From an uncultured Haemophilus sp. (GTDB taxonomy: Bacteria > Pseudomonadota > Gammaproteobacteria > Enterobacterales > Pasteurellaceae): a DNA stretch of 5,604 nucleotides. The stretch is taken from assembly GCA_959600045.1 (NCBI GenBank), contig CAUGKJ010000071.1:1-5604 (forward strand), in the 5' to 3' direction. Every line of letters starts with the position of its first letter. Positions within the stretch are counted from its first letter, which is position 1. A program made the position numbers and the translations under genes. Below the pieces are notes generated by a model that saw only the letters and a list, made by a program, of their open reading frames with translations, did no database searches and was not told the origin of the DNA. Below, piece by piece: positions 1-5,604 of this stretch.

Positions 1-203
1 TAGCGATTAGCCCTTTAATCGGACCACGTTGTCGTTTTGTGCCTACCTGTTCTTGTTATGGTATTGAGGCGTTAAAAACACATGGATTGTTAAAAGGTAG
101 TTGGCTTACGCTAAAACGTGTATTAAAATGTCACCCCTTAAGCGCCGGTGGATTCGATCCTGTTCCGCCGAAAAAGATTAATAATAACGATGAGAAAAAA
201 TAA
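1..203 (+). CDS. yidD: YidD membrane protein insertion efficiency factor, 3' part
   Basis: The frame beginning with the codon at base 3 is open from the window edge and encodes 66 residues before TAA at 201-203. It carries the YidD signature: [15 protein letters not shown], then Y-G-I-E-A-L, a central H-G-x-x-x-G, and [14 protein letters not shown] near the end. The three conserved cysteines (C10, C16 and C43 of the visible part) are present. YidD proteins are usually about 85 residues, so roughly 20 N-terminal residues, including the amphipathic helix, lie upstream of the window. In E. coli YidD is a small inner-membrane-associated protein that assists YidC- and Sec-dependent insertion. Its stop overlaps the yidC start in a TAATG arrangement, which suggests translational coupling. 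The K/N/D/E-rich tail after PVPP is typical of the poorly conserved C-terminus. Confidence 0.95.
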   Translation, partial: AISPLIGPRCRFVPTCSCYGIEALKTHGLLKGSWLTLKRVLKCHPLSAGGFDPVPPKKINNNDEKK

Positions 204-1831
204 TGGACTCAAGACGTAGCCTATTAGTGCTTGCACTACTCTTTATTTCTTTCCTTGTTTATCAGCAATGGCAACTTGATAAAAATCCACCTGTTCAACA
301 ACAGACCACGGAACAAACAACAGCCGCCTCTTCTGATGTCCCGGCAAGTTCTTCTTCATCTGCTGAAGTAGTGGCAGATTCACAAACAAAAGGTCAAATT
401 ATCACATTAGAAAATGATGTACTCCGTTTGAAAGTGGATACATTAGGTGGTGATGTAATCAGTTCTGAACTATTAAAATATGATGCAGAATTAGGTTCAA
501 AAGAACCTTTCGTCTTGTTAAAAGATACAAACGAGCATGTTTACATTGCACAAAGCGGTTTAATTGGTAAAAACGGGATCGATACAAAAGCAGGTCGCGC
601 GCAATATCAAGTTACTGGCGATAATTTCAAATTAGCAGAAGGTCAAAATGAACTTTCAGTGCCATTAACATTTGAAAAAGATGGTGTGACTTATCGTAAA
701 ATCTTTGTGTTAAAACGTGATAGTTACGATGTCGGTGTTAACTTTGAAATTGTGAACCAAAGTGGTAGTGCAATTGAAGTTGAACCTTACGGCCAATTAA
801 AACACACATTAGTTGAAAGCAGCGGTAACGTGGCAATGCCTACTTATACCGGTGGTGCGTATTCTTCTTCAGAAACCAATTACAAAAAATACAGCTTCAG
901 CGATATGAAAGATAAAAATCTTTCTATCGATACCAAAGCAGGTTGGGTTGCTGTTTTACAACACTATTTCGTATCAGCTTGGATCCCAAATCAAGATGTA
1001 AATAACCAACTTTATAGTATTACAGACAGTAAAAATAACGTTGCGTCTATTGGTTATCGTGGTCCAGTCGTTTCTATTCCAGCAGGTGCAACAGAGACTA
1101 TTAACAGCTCATTATGGACAGGTCCGAAATTACAAAACACAATGGCTGAAGTGGCTAACCACTTAGACTTAACTGTCGATTATGGTTGGGCATGGTTCAT
1201 CGCGAAACCATTATTCTGGTTATTAACTTTCATTCAAAGTATTGTATCTAACTGGGGTGTGGCAATTATTTGTGTCACCTTAGTGGTTAAAGCGATTTTA
1301 TATCCGCTTACAAAAGCACAATACACTTCTATGGCGAAAATGCGTATGTTGCAACCGAAAATGCAAGAAATGCGCGAACGTTTTGGTGATGATCGCCAAC
1401 GTATGAGTCAAGAAATGATGAAACTTTACAAAGAAGAAAAAGTAAATCCACTTGGTGGTTGCTTACCATTAATCCTTCAAATGCCAATTTTCATTGCATT
1501 ATACTGGACGTTTATGGAAGCAGTTGAACTTCGTCATGCGCCATTCTTTGGTTGGATTCAAGATTTATCGGCACAAGACCCTTACTACATTCTCCCAATC
1601 TTAATGGGTGGATCAATGTTCTTGTTACAAAAAATGTCACCGACACCAGTTGCCGATCCAATGCAACAAAAAGTGATGAATTTCATGCCGTTGATCTTCA
1701 TGTTCTTCTTCCTCTGGTTCCCGGCAGGTCTAGTACTTTACTGGTTAGTGTCTAACTTAATCACTATCGTACAACAACAAATGATCTACCGTGGTTTAGA
1801 GAAAAAAGGGTTACATACCCGTAAAAAATAA
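203..1831 (+). CDS. yidC: Membrane protein insertase YidC
   Basis: This 542-residue protein matches the usual length of gammaproteobacterial YidC (E. coli 548). YidC inserts and folds inner-membrane proteins, alone or with SecYEG. Visible parts are an N-terminal transmembrane helix (about residues 6-22), a Q/T/S-rich linker (31-60), the large periplasmic P1 beta-domain (about 65-320) and the C-terminal five-helix insertase core (about 335-528). The core holds [14 protein letters not shown] (367-380), the cytoplasmic coiled-coil loop C1 (about 382-412), NPLGGC (415-420), [16 protein letters not shown] (454-469), the DPMQQK segment (485-490) and [13 protein letters not shown] (502-514). The tail is basic ([12 protein letters not shown]), as expected for ribosome contact. 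By ungapped comparison with remembered E. coli YidC, the groove arginine R366 is K363 here and Y517 is W514; T362 is kept as T359. The chosen ATG overlaps the yidD stop, and GATGAG at 189-194 is a plausible weak ribosome binding site. A strong terminator follows. Confidence 0.98.
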   Translation: MDSRRSLLVLALLFISFLVYQQWQLDKNPPVQQQTTEQTTAASSDVPASSSSSAEVVADSQTKGQIITLENDVLRLKVDTLGGDVISSELLKYDAELGSKEPFVLLKDTNEHVYIAQSGLIGKNGIDTKAGRAQYQVTGDNFKLAEGQNELSVPLTFEKDGVTYRKIFVLKRDSYDVGVNFEIVNQSGSAIEVEPYGQLKHTLVESSGNVAMPTYTGGAYSSSETNYKKYSFSDMKDKNLSIDTKAGWVAVLQHYFVSAWIPNQDVNNQLYSITDSKNNVASIGYRGPVVSIPAGATETINSSLWTGPKLQNTMAEVANHLDLTVDYGWAWFIAKPLFWLLTFIQSIVSNWGVAIICVTLVVKAILYPLTKAQYTSMAKMRMLQPKMQEMRERFGDDRQRMSQEMMKLYKEEKVNPLGGCLPLILQMPIFIALYWTFMEAVELRHAPFFGWIQDLSAQDPYYILPILMGGSMFLLQKMSPTPVADPMQQKVMNFMPLIFMFFFLWFPAGLVLYWLVSNLITIVQQQMIYRGLEKKGLHTRKK

Positions 1832-1833
1832 CA

Positions 1834-1867
1834 GATAGAAGGCATCGAAAGATGCCTTTTTTCTATC
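1834..1867 (+). terminator. Intrinsic terminator after yidC
   Basis: An inverted repeat, AAGGCATC / GATGCCTT with a GAAA tetraloop (1839-1858), is followed at once by a T run (1857-1862). It starts only eight bases after the yidC stop. Outer arms GATAGAA (1834-1840) and TTCTATC (1861-1867) are also complementary, so a longer structure with a TTTT bulge is possible. This is the expected end of the yidD-yidC transcript. Confidence 0.9.
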
Positions 1868-1878
1868 ATTGATTGATA

Positions 1879-1884
1879 TATAAT
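1879..1884 (+). promoter_or_regulatory. Candidate -10 element for mnmE-mntP
   Basis: A perfect TATAAT lies just downstream of the yidC terminator. No good TTGACA match exists 16-18 bases upstream; that position falls in the T tract of the terminator. If it is used, transcription should start near 1889-1892, at the foot of the hairpin at 1890-1907. AT-rich spacers produce TATAAT by chance, so the support is position plus consensus match only. Confidence 0.45.
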
Positions 1885-1889
1885 CACAT

Positions 1890-1919
1890 GGGCGTATTAA
1901 TGCGCCCTCTCATTTTTTT
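1890..1919 (+). other. GC-rich hairpin with a delayed T run, upstream of mnmE
   Basis: GGGCGT (1890-1895) and GCGCCC (1902-1907) form five Watson-Crick pairs plus one G-T pair around the loop ATTAAT. A run of seven T follows at 1913-1919, but five bases separate it from the stem, which is poor for an intrinsic terminator. It may be a weak terminator or attenuator, a stabilising 5' end of the mnmE mRNA, or a copy of a dispersed intergenic palindrome. I cannot decide between these from one copy. Confidence 0.5.
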
Positions 1920-1932
1920 ATCGCAGATAAAA
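1916..1932 (+). other. AT-rich perfect dyad overlapping the uptake sequence
   Basis: TTTTATC (1916-1922) and GATAAAA (1926-1932) are exactly complementary around a GCA loop. The left arm reuses the T run of the preceding hairpin, and the right arm includes the first A residues of the uptake sequence. The stem is mostly A-T, so an RNA hairpin would be only moderately stable. No function is assigned. Confidence 0.4.
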
Positions 1933-1959
1933 GTGCGGTCAATTTTTAGTGAGTTTTTA
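1930..1959 (+). repeat. Hin-type DNA uptake signal sequence (USS), full extended form
   Basis: The core AAAGTGCGGT (1930-1939) is perfect. It is followed by C and then two AT tracts, AATTTTT (1941-1947) and GTTTTTA (1953-1959), spaced as in the extended Haemophilus consensus. These sequences drive preferential uptake of related DNA by competent Haemophilus cells. The second AT tract reaches the A of the mnmE start codon, so the element covers the mnmE ribosome-binding region. Confidence 0.95.
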
Positions 1960-3317
1960 TGAAAGAAACAATCGTCGCACAAGCGACAGCGCCAGGACGT
2001 GGCGGTATTGGTATTTTGCGTGTATCCGGCCCAAAAGCGGTTGAAGTGGCACAAGCGGTACTAGGTAAATGTCCTAAACCAAGAATGGCAGATTATTTAC
2101 CTTTTAAAGATGCTGACGGCACCGTATTAGATCAAGGCATTGCACTTTATTTTAAATCGCCGAATTCCTTTACTGGTGAAGAAGTACTGGAATTACAAGG
2201 CCATGGTGGACAAGTGGTATTAGATTTGTTGCTAAAACGAATTTTACAACTTGATGGTGTTCGTCTTGCTCGTCCAGGTGAATTTTCTGAACAGGCTTTT
2301 TTAAACGATAAATTAGATTTAGCTCAAGCAGAAGCGATTGCGGATTTAATTGATGCCACTTCGGAGCAAGCTGCTCGTTCAGCATTAAAATCATTACAAG
2401 GTGAATTTTCTAATAAAGTGAATCAGTTAGTGGATTCCGTGATTTATCTTCGTACTTATGTGGAGGCGTCGATTGATTTCCCCGATGAAGAAATTGACTT
2501 TTTGGCAGACGGTAAAATCGAAGCAAAATTACGAGAAATTATCAATCAACTTGATTTAGTCCGTAGCGAAGCGAAACAAGGCTCGATTTTACGTGAAGGG
2601 ATGAAAGTGGTGATTGCCGGTCGTCCAAATGCAGGTAAATCTAGTTTGCTGAATGCTTTAGCGGGCAGAGAAGCGGCTATTGTGACGGATATTGCAGGGA
2701 CGACGCGTGATGTGTTGCGTGAGCATATTCATATTGATGGCATGCCTTTACATATTATTGATACTGCAGGACTTCGTGAAGCGACAGATGAAGTTGAACG
2801 TATCGGGATCTCGCGTGCGTGGACGGAGATTGAGCAAGCCGATCGTATAATTTTGATGTTAGACAGCAGCGATCCTGATAGCCAAAATATTGAAAAAGTG
2901 CGGTCAGAATTTTTATCAAAATTGCCAAATAATATGCCGGTGACCATTGTCCGCAATAAAGTAGATTTAAGCGGTGAGGTAGTTGGAATAAAAGAGGAAA
3001 ATGGAACAACGACCATTTGTTTATCGGCTCAAACGCATCAAGGCGTAGATTTGTTACGTGAGCATTTAAAGCAGGCGATGGGCTTCCAAACCGGCATGGA
3101 AGGTGGCTTCTTAGCACGTCGTCGTCATCTTGATGCTTTAGAAAAAGCGGCTGAACATTTACAAATTGGGTTAGTCCAATTAACCGAGTTTCATGCAGGT
3201 GAATTATTGGCGGAAGAACTTCGTTTAGTACAAGCTAATCTCAGTGAAATTACGGGGAAATTTACCTCAGATGATTTACTTGGGAATATTTTCAGTTCTT
3301 TCTGTATTGGAAAATAG
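1959..3317 (+). CDS. mnmE: tRNA uridine-5-carboxymethylaminomethyl modification GTPase MnmE
   Basis: This 452-residue protein (E. coli 454) forms a complex with MnmG. The complex uses methylene-tetrahydrofolate, FAD, GTP and glycine or ammonium to build cmnm5/nm5 groups on wobble U34 of several tRNAs in the cytoplasm. The N-terminal folate-binding domain (1 to about 118) opens with [20 protein letters not shown], and a helical domain flanks an inserted G domain (about 214-378). All G motifs are intact: GRPNAGKSS (221-229), GTTRD (247-251), DTAG (268-271), NKVD (333-336) and SAQ (356-358). N224 matches the potassium-coordinating Asn and E280 the catalytic Glu of E. coli (N226 and E282). The C-terminal CIGK with its essential Cys (C449) is complete. 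GTGAG at 1949-1953 is the likely ribosome binding site, and the N-terminus aligns with the family, which supports this ATG. mntP follows after 10 bp. Confidence 0.98.
   Translation: MKETIVAQATAPGRGGIGILRVSGPKAVEVAQAVLGKCPKPRMADYLPFKDADGTVLDQGIALYFKSPNSFTGEEVLELQGHGGQVVLDLLLKRILQLDGVRLARPGEFSEQAFLNDKLDLAQAEAIADLIDATSEQAARSALKSLQGEFSNKVNQLVDSVIYLRTYVEASIDFPDEEIDFLADGKIEAKLREIINQLDLVRSEAKQGSILREGMKVVIAGRPNAGKSSLLNALAGREAAIVTDIAGTTRDVLREHIHIDGMPLHIIDTAGLREATDEVERIGISRAWTEIEQADRIILMLDSSDPDSQNIEKVRSEFLSKLPNNMPVTIVRNKVDLSGEVVGIKEENGTTTICLSAQTHQGVDLLREHLKQAMGFQTGMEGGFLARRRHLDALEKAAEHLQIGLVQLTEFHAGELLAEELRLVQANLSEITGKFTSDDLLGNIFSSFCIGK
2895..2923 (+). repeat. Hin-type DNA uptake signal sequence inside mnmE
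   Basis: A second perfect core, AAAGTGCGGT (2895-2904), is followed by AGAATTTTTA and a further AT-rich stretch near 2914-2923. It lies in frame in mnmE and encodes Lys-Val-Arg-Ser (K313-S316) in the variable part of the G domain between G3 and G4, where extra sequence is tolerated. It has the same orientation as the copy in front of the gene. Confidence 0.92.
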
Positions 3318-3327
3318 GTTTTAGGTT

Positions 3328-3885
3328 ATGACTTTTCATATGTTGTGGGTCATCGCTTTGGGGCTTTCTATGGATGCATTTGCGGTATCCATTTACAAAG
3401 GTTTGGCAATGCGCGCTTTTCGATGGAAACAAGCACTTGCCATTGCATGCTGTCTTGGGCTATTTCAAGGCATTATGCCAGCAATCGGTTATGTTGTTGG
3501 GCTACAATTTAGTCAGATGATTCAAAGTTGGGATCATTGGATTGCCTTTGTTTTGCTTGCTCTCATCGGTGTGAATATGATTCGAGAAGGATTTAGCTCG
3601 GATGATGAACCCGCTCCCTCATTGATTAGTTTAAAACATTTACTAACACTTGGTGTGGCAACGAGTATTGATGCGTTAGCCGTCGGTGTCTCTTTTGCTT
3701 TTCTTTCCGTGGACATTTTATTGGCTGTCTTCATCATTGGTTTAATAACCTTTGCTATTTCTTTTATTGGTGTAAAGAGCGGTCATTTTTTAGGGAAAAA
3801 ATTCAAAAGCAAAGCAGAAATTTTTGGCGGTTTAGTGTTATTAGTCATGGCCGTGAAAATCCTGCACGAACATGGTGTTTTTTAA
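3328..3885 (+). CDS. mntP: Probable manganese efflux pump MntP
   Basis: This 185-residue, very hydrophobic protein fits the MntP (YebN, formerly UPF0059) family; E. coli MntP has 188. MntP exports excess Mn(II) across the inner membrane. Six membrane helices are predicted at about 5-22, 34-58, 68-86, 104-125, 127-149 and 165-182. The two family half-repeats are visible: GLSMDAFAVS (12-21, Asp16) and ATSIDALAVG (111-120, Asp115), which carry the acidic residues thought to bind metal. DHWIAFVLL (69-77) and KAEIFGGLVL (162-171) also match the family. The ATG at 3328 puts the first motif Asp at residue 16, as in E. coli; an ATG at 3340 is the alternative. AGG at 3316-3318 is the likely ribosome binding site. 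The gene starts 10 bp after mnmE, so it is probably co-transcribed. In E. coli mntP has its own promoter and a yybP-ykoY manganese riboswitch; there is no room for one here. Substrate is inferred from the family. Confidence 0.92.
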   Translation: MTFHMLWVIALGLSMDAFAVSIYKGLAMRAFRWKQALAIACCLGLFQGIMPAIGYVVGLQFSQMIQSWDHWIAFVLLALIGVNMIREGFSSDDEPAPSLISLKHLLTLGVATSIDALAVGVSFAFLSVDILLAVFIIGLITFAISFIGVKSGHFLGKKFKSKAEIFGGLVLLVMAVKILHEHGVF

Positions 3886-3887
3886 GT

Positions 3888-3904
3888 GCGAATTTTCGCC
3901 TTTT
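3888..3904 (+). terminator. Weak terminator-like hairpin after mntP
   Basis: GCGA (3888-3891) and TCGC (3896-3899) pair around an ATTT loop, followed by C and TTTT (3901-3904). The four-pair stem is short, so termination would be partial at best and read-through into ppiD is plausible. It begins two bases after the mntP stop codon. Confidence 0.35.
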
Positions 3905-3916
3905 AGATTATAATCT
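3905..3916 (+). promoter_or_regulatory. Candidate ppiD promoter: -10 element in a 12-bp palindrome
   Basis: AGATTATAATCT is a perfect palindrome that contains the consensus -10 TATAAT at 3909-3914. The predicted start is near 3920-3922, giving a leader of about 32 bases. No convincing -35 lies 16-18 bases upstream. I see no Cpx-type tandem GTAAA box, although E. coli ppiD is reported to respond to Cpx and heat shock. The support is the -10 match and its position in the spacer before a gene. Confidence 0.5.
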
Positions 3917-3952
3917 TACGAACTTTGTCTTTTTTAAAAGGGTAATAATTGA

Positions 3953-5604
3953 ATGTTAATTGAAAAAATGCATGGCATCGCCCATAGCTTTATCGGAAAA
4001 GCGATCTTTGCTTTAATTCCAGTTTCATTTTTGATTGGTGGGATGTCAGGTTATCTGTATAGCAGCAATGATAGTTTTGCGGCAAAAGTAAATGGCGAGA
4101 CTATCTCTCAACAAGATTTCTTAAATCGTTATAACCAAGAGTTTGAAGCGCGAGCTCAACAAGAAGGCGAGAGCTTCCTAGCAAAAACTGACTCTGTGGA
4201 ATTTGTGACTGCACTTCGTCAAAATTTAATTCAACGTTTGGTGGATCAAGAATTAATCCGTCAATATGCGAAAGAATTAAAATTAGGTGTAAGTGATGAG
4301 ATGATCAAACGTGCGATTGTGAGCGATCCTAACTTACAATCTAACGGTAAATTTGATAACGCGCGTTATCAACAATTATTGACTCAAAATGGTTTAACAT
4401 CCGATACTTATGCGGCAATTTTACGTAATGCATTAACACTTGAACAAATGCAAAACGGTTTGGCTGACAGTGAGTTTGTCGTGCCAGCTCAAGTGAAAGA
4501 TAACGCCCAAGTCTTTTTCCAAAAACGTATCGCTCGTCTTGCAACTCTTCCATTAGCCGATGAAATTGCAAAACAAAAAGTAACGGACGAAGAAATTAAA
4601 ACGTATTACGATGCGAATGCGAAATCACTTGTTCAACCTGAACAAGCGAAAGTGCAATATATTAGCGTTTCAGCAGATGCATTAGGTAAATTACAACCTG
4701 TAACTGAAACACAAATTGCACAATATTATCAAGAAAATAAAGCACAATTCATTAGCCAAAAATTAGCGCATATTCAATTATCAACTGAGAAAGAAGCGGA
4801 TGCTGTTTATCAAGAACTGCAAAAAGGTGCTGATTTTGCTGAGTTAGCAAAAACAAAATCCCTAGATAAACTTTCTGGTGCTCAAGGCGGTGAATTAGGT
4901 TGGGTAAAAGACAACGAATTACCCAAAAACTTTGAAGATGCAGCATTATTGTTAAATGTTGGTCAATACAGTACACCGGTTAATGTGGATGGGGCTTACC
5001 ATATTATTTTAGTGCAAGATCGTAAAGAACGTACTTTAGAAGAAGTGAAAGAACAAATCGCAGAGACTGTACGTAAAAACTTAGCAGAAAGCCGTTTCCA
5101 AGCAGTAGAAAAAGCGGTTCGTGAAAAAGCAGCAGAAAGTAGTGATTCATTAGCTGCGGTAGCTGAAGCGGCAGGCGTGAAAGTGGAAGAAACGGATTAC
5201 TTTGGTAAAAATAATGTCCCTGCGGCATTAAATTTCCCAAATGTGACTTCTGCTATTTTTGAATCTGATATTGCAAACGGCGGTGCAAATTCTGAGCCAT
5301 TGACTGTAGGTGAAAATGAATTTGTAGTGGTACGTGTCGTGGATCACAAAGATGAAGGTTTACAAAGCCTTGATGAAGCAAAATCAACGATTGAGCAATT
5401 CTTAAAACGTGAAAAAGCCGATAAAGTATTGACTGAAAAAGCAGAGCAAGCCGTTAAAGCGCTATCTGCCGATCCAACCAAACTACCAGCAGGTATTAGT
5501 TTTGGTGAGCCACAAACCTTTACCTTAGTGGATAATAAAGATCCAGTGCTTTATGAAGGTGTATTTGCCATTGCCAAACCACAAGATGGTAAAGCGGCTT
5601 ATCA
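3953..5604 (+). CDS. ppiD: Periplasmic folding chaperone PpiD (SurA/parvulin family), 5' part
   Basis: The frame is open from this ATG to the window edge: 550 codons plus two bases, against about 620 residues for the family, so about 70 C-terminal residues lie outside. PpiD is anchored in the inner membrane beside SecYEG and helps newly exported proteins fold in the periplasm. The N-terminus is a short cytoplasmic stretch, then a membrane helix (about 16-37) ending in GGMSGYLY, then AAKVNGETISQQDF (43-56), the usual start of the SurA-like chaperone region. A single parvulin domain spans about 268-357 and shows AHIQLS, GADFAELAK, GGELGW and GAYHIILVQDR. The E. coli parvulin domain is reported to lack isomerase activity, so the role is probably chaperone binding. 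Helical C-terminal chaperone segments follow. AAAAGGG (3936-3942) is a good ribosome binding site about 10 bases before the ATG. Confidence 0.96.
   Translation, partial: MLIEKMHGIAHSFIGKAIFALIPVSFLIGGMSGYLYSSNDSFAAKVNGETISQQDFLNRYNQEFEARAQQEGESFLAKTDSVEFVTALRQNLIQRLVDQELIRQYAKELKLGVSDEMIKRAIVSDPNLQSNGKFDNARYQQLLTQNGLTSDTYAAILRNALTLEQMQNGLADSEFVVPAQVKDNAQVFFQKRIARLATLPLADEIAKQKVTDEEIKTYYDANAKSLVQPEQAKVQYISVSADALGKLQPVTETQIAQYYQENKAQFISQKLAHIQLSTEKEADAVYQELQKGADFAELAKTKSLDKLSGAQGGELGWVKDNELPKNFEDAALLLNVGQYSTPVNVDGAYHIILVQDRKERTLEEVKEQIAETVRKNLAESRFQAVEKAVREKAAESSDSLAAVAEAAGVKVEETDYFGKNNVPAALNFPNVTSAIFESDIANGGANSEPLTVGENEFVVVRVVDHKDEGLQSLDEAKSTIEQFLKREKADKVLTEKAEQAVKALSADPTKLPAGISFGEPQTFTLVDNKDPVLYEGVFAIAKPQDGKAAY

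Noticed and set aside
1552..1755. A 67-codon + strand open frame inside yidC
   Set aside because: It lies in another frame of the strongly conserved C-terminal insertase core and has no independent support.
2051..2059. ACAAGCGGT, a perfect match to the core of the Actinobacillus-type (Apl) uptake sequence, within mnmE
   Set aside because: It lacks the AT-rich tail, encodes the conserved Ala-Gln-Ala-Val of MnmE, and the other uptake sites in the window are clearly Hin-type. Chance is the simplest explanation.
2170..3117. Minus-strand open frames opposite mnmE (2170-2394, 2729-3016, 2755-3117)
   Set aside because: They lie fully antisense to a complete, well-conserved GTPase gene, overlap one another and show no recognisable motif.
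5107..5119. AAAAGCGGT-like strings in ppiD and mnmE as additional uptake sequences
   Set aside because: They match only 7 of 9 core bases and arise from common Lys/Ala codon pairs; the AT tail is missing.
3534..5240. Minus-strand open frames opposite mntP and ppiD (3534-3737, 4341-4571, 4752-4976, 5004-5240)
   Set aside because: They are antisense to recognised coding regions. Their composition looks like reverse-complemented coding DNA rather than a protein family.
5200..5604. Possible truncated or broken ppiD
   Set aside because: The frame is uninterrupted to the last base and the missing length equals the expected C-terminal remainder, so the window edge explains it.

Overview
The window looks like a chromosomal core-genome segment from a Haemophilus species close to H. 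influenzae. The DNA is AT-rich, and it carries two perfect copies of the Hin-type DNA uptake sequence core (AAGTGCGGT), each with an AT-rich tail. The YidD, YidC, MnmE and PpiD proteins read like Haemophilus orthologues. The exact species cannot be fixed by eye. All genes are on the + strand.

Layout: the 3' end of yidD (1-203) overlaps the start of yidC (203-1831) by one base. A 127-bp spacer follows. It holds a clear intrinsic terminator, a consensus -10 element, a second GC-rich hairpin, a third AT-rich dyad and an uptake sequence that runs into the start of mnmE (1959-3317). mntP (3328-3885) follows mnmE after 10 bp. A 67-bp spacer with a weak hairpin and a palindromic -10 element precedes ppiD (3953 to the window end). 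ppiD is open to the last base, with 550 codons visible, so it is cut by the edge rather than broken.

Functionally, the left side is the conserved yidD-yidC inner-membrane protein insertion module, which in gammaproteobacteria usually follows rpmH and rnpA near the origin. MnmE is the GTPase of the tRNA wobble-uridine modification enzyme. MntP is a small predicted manganese exporter. PpiD is a membrane-anchored periplasmic chaperone that works with the Sec translocon, so yidC and ppiD share a theme of envelope protein biogenesis.

I see no undescribed system, mobile element, CRISPR array or RNA gene. The points worth a second look are small: stacked hairpins and an uptake sequence in the mnmE leader, mntP lacking room for its usual riboswitch leader, two near-perfect uptake sequences inside mntP and ppiD, and substitutions at two studied YidC groove positions.
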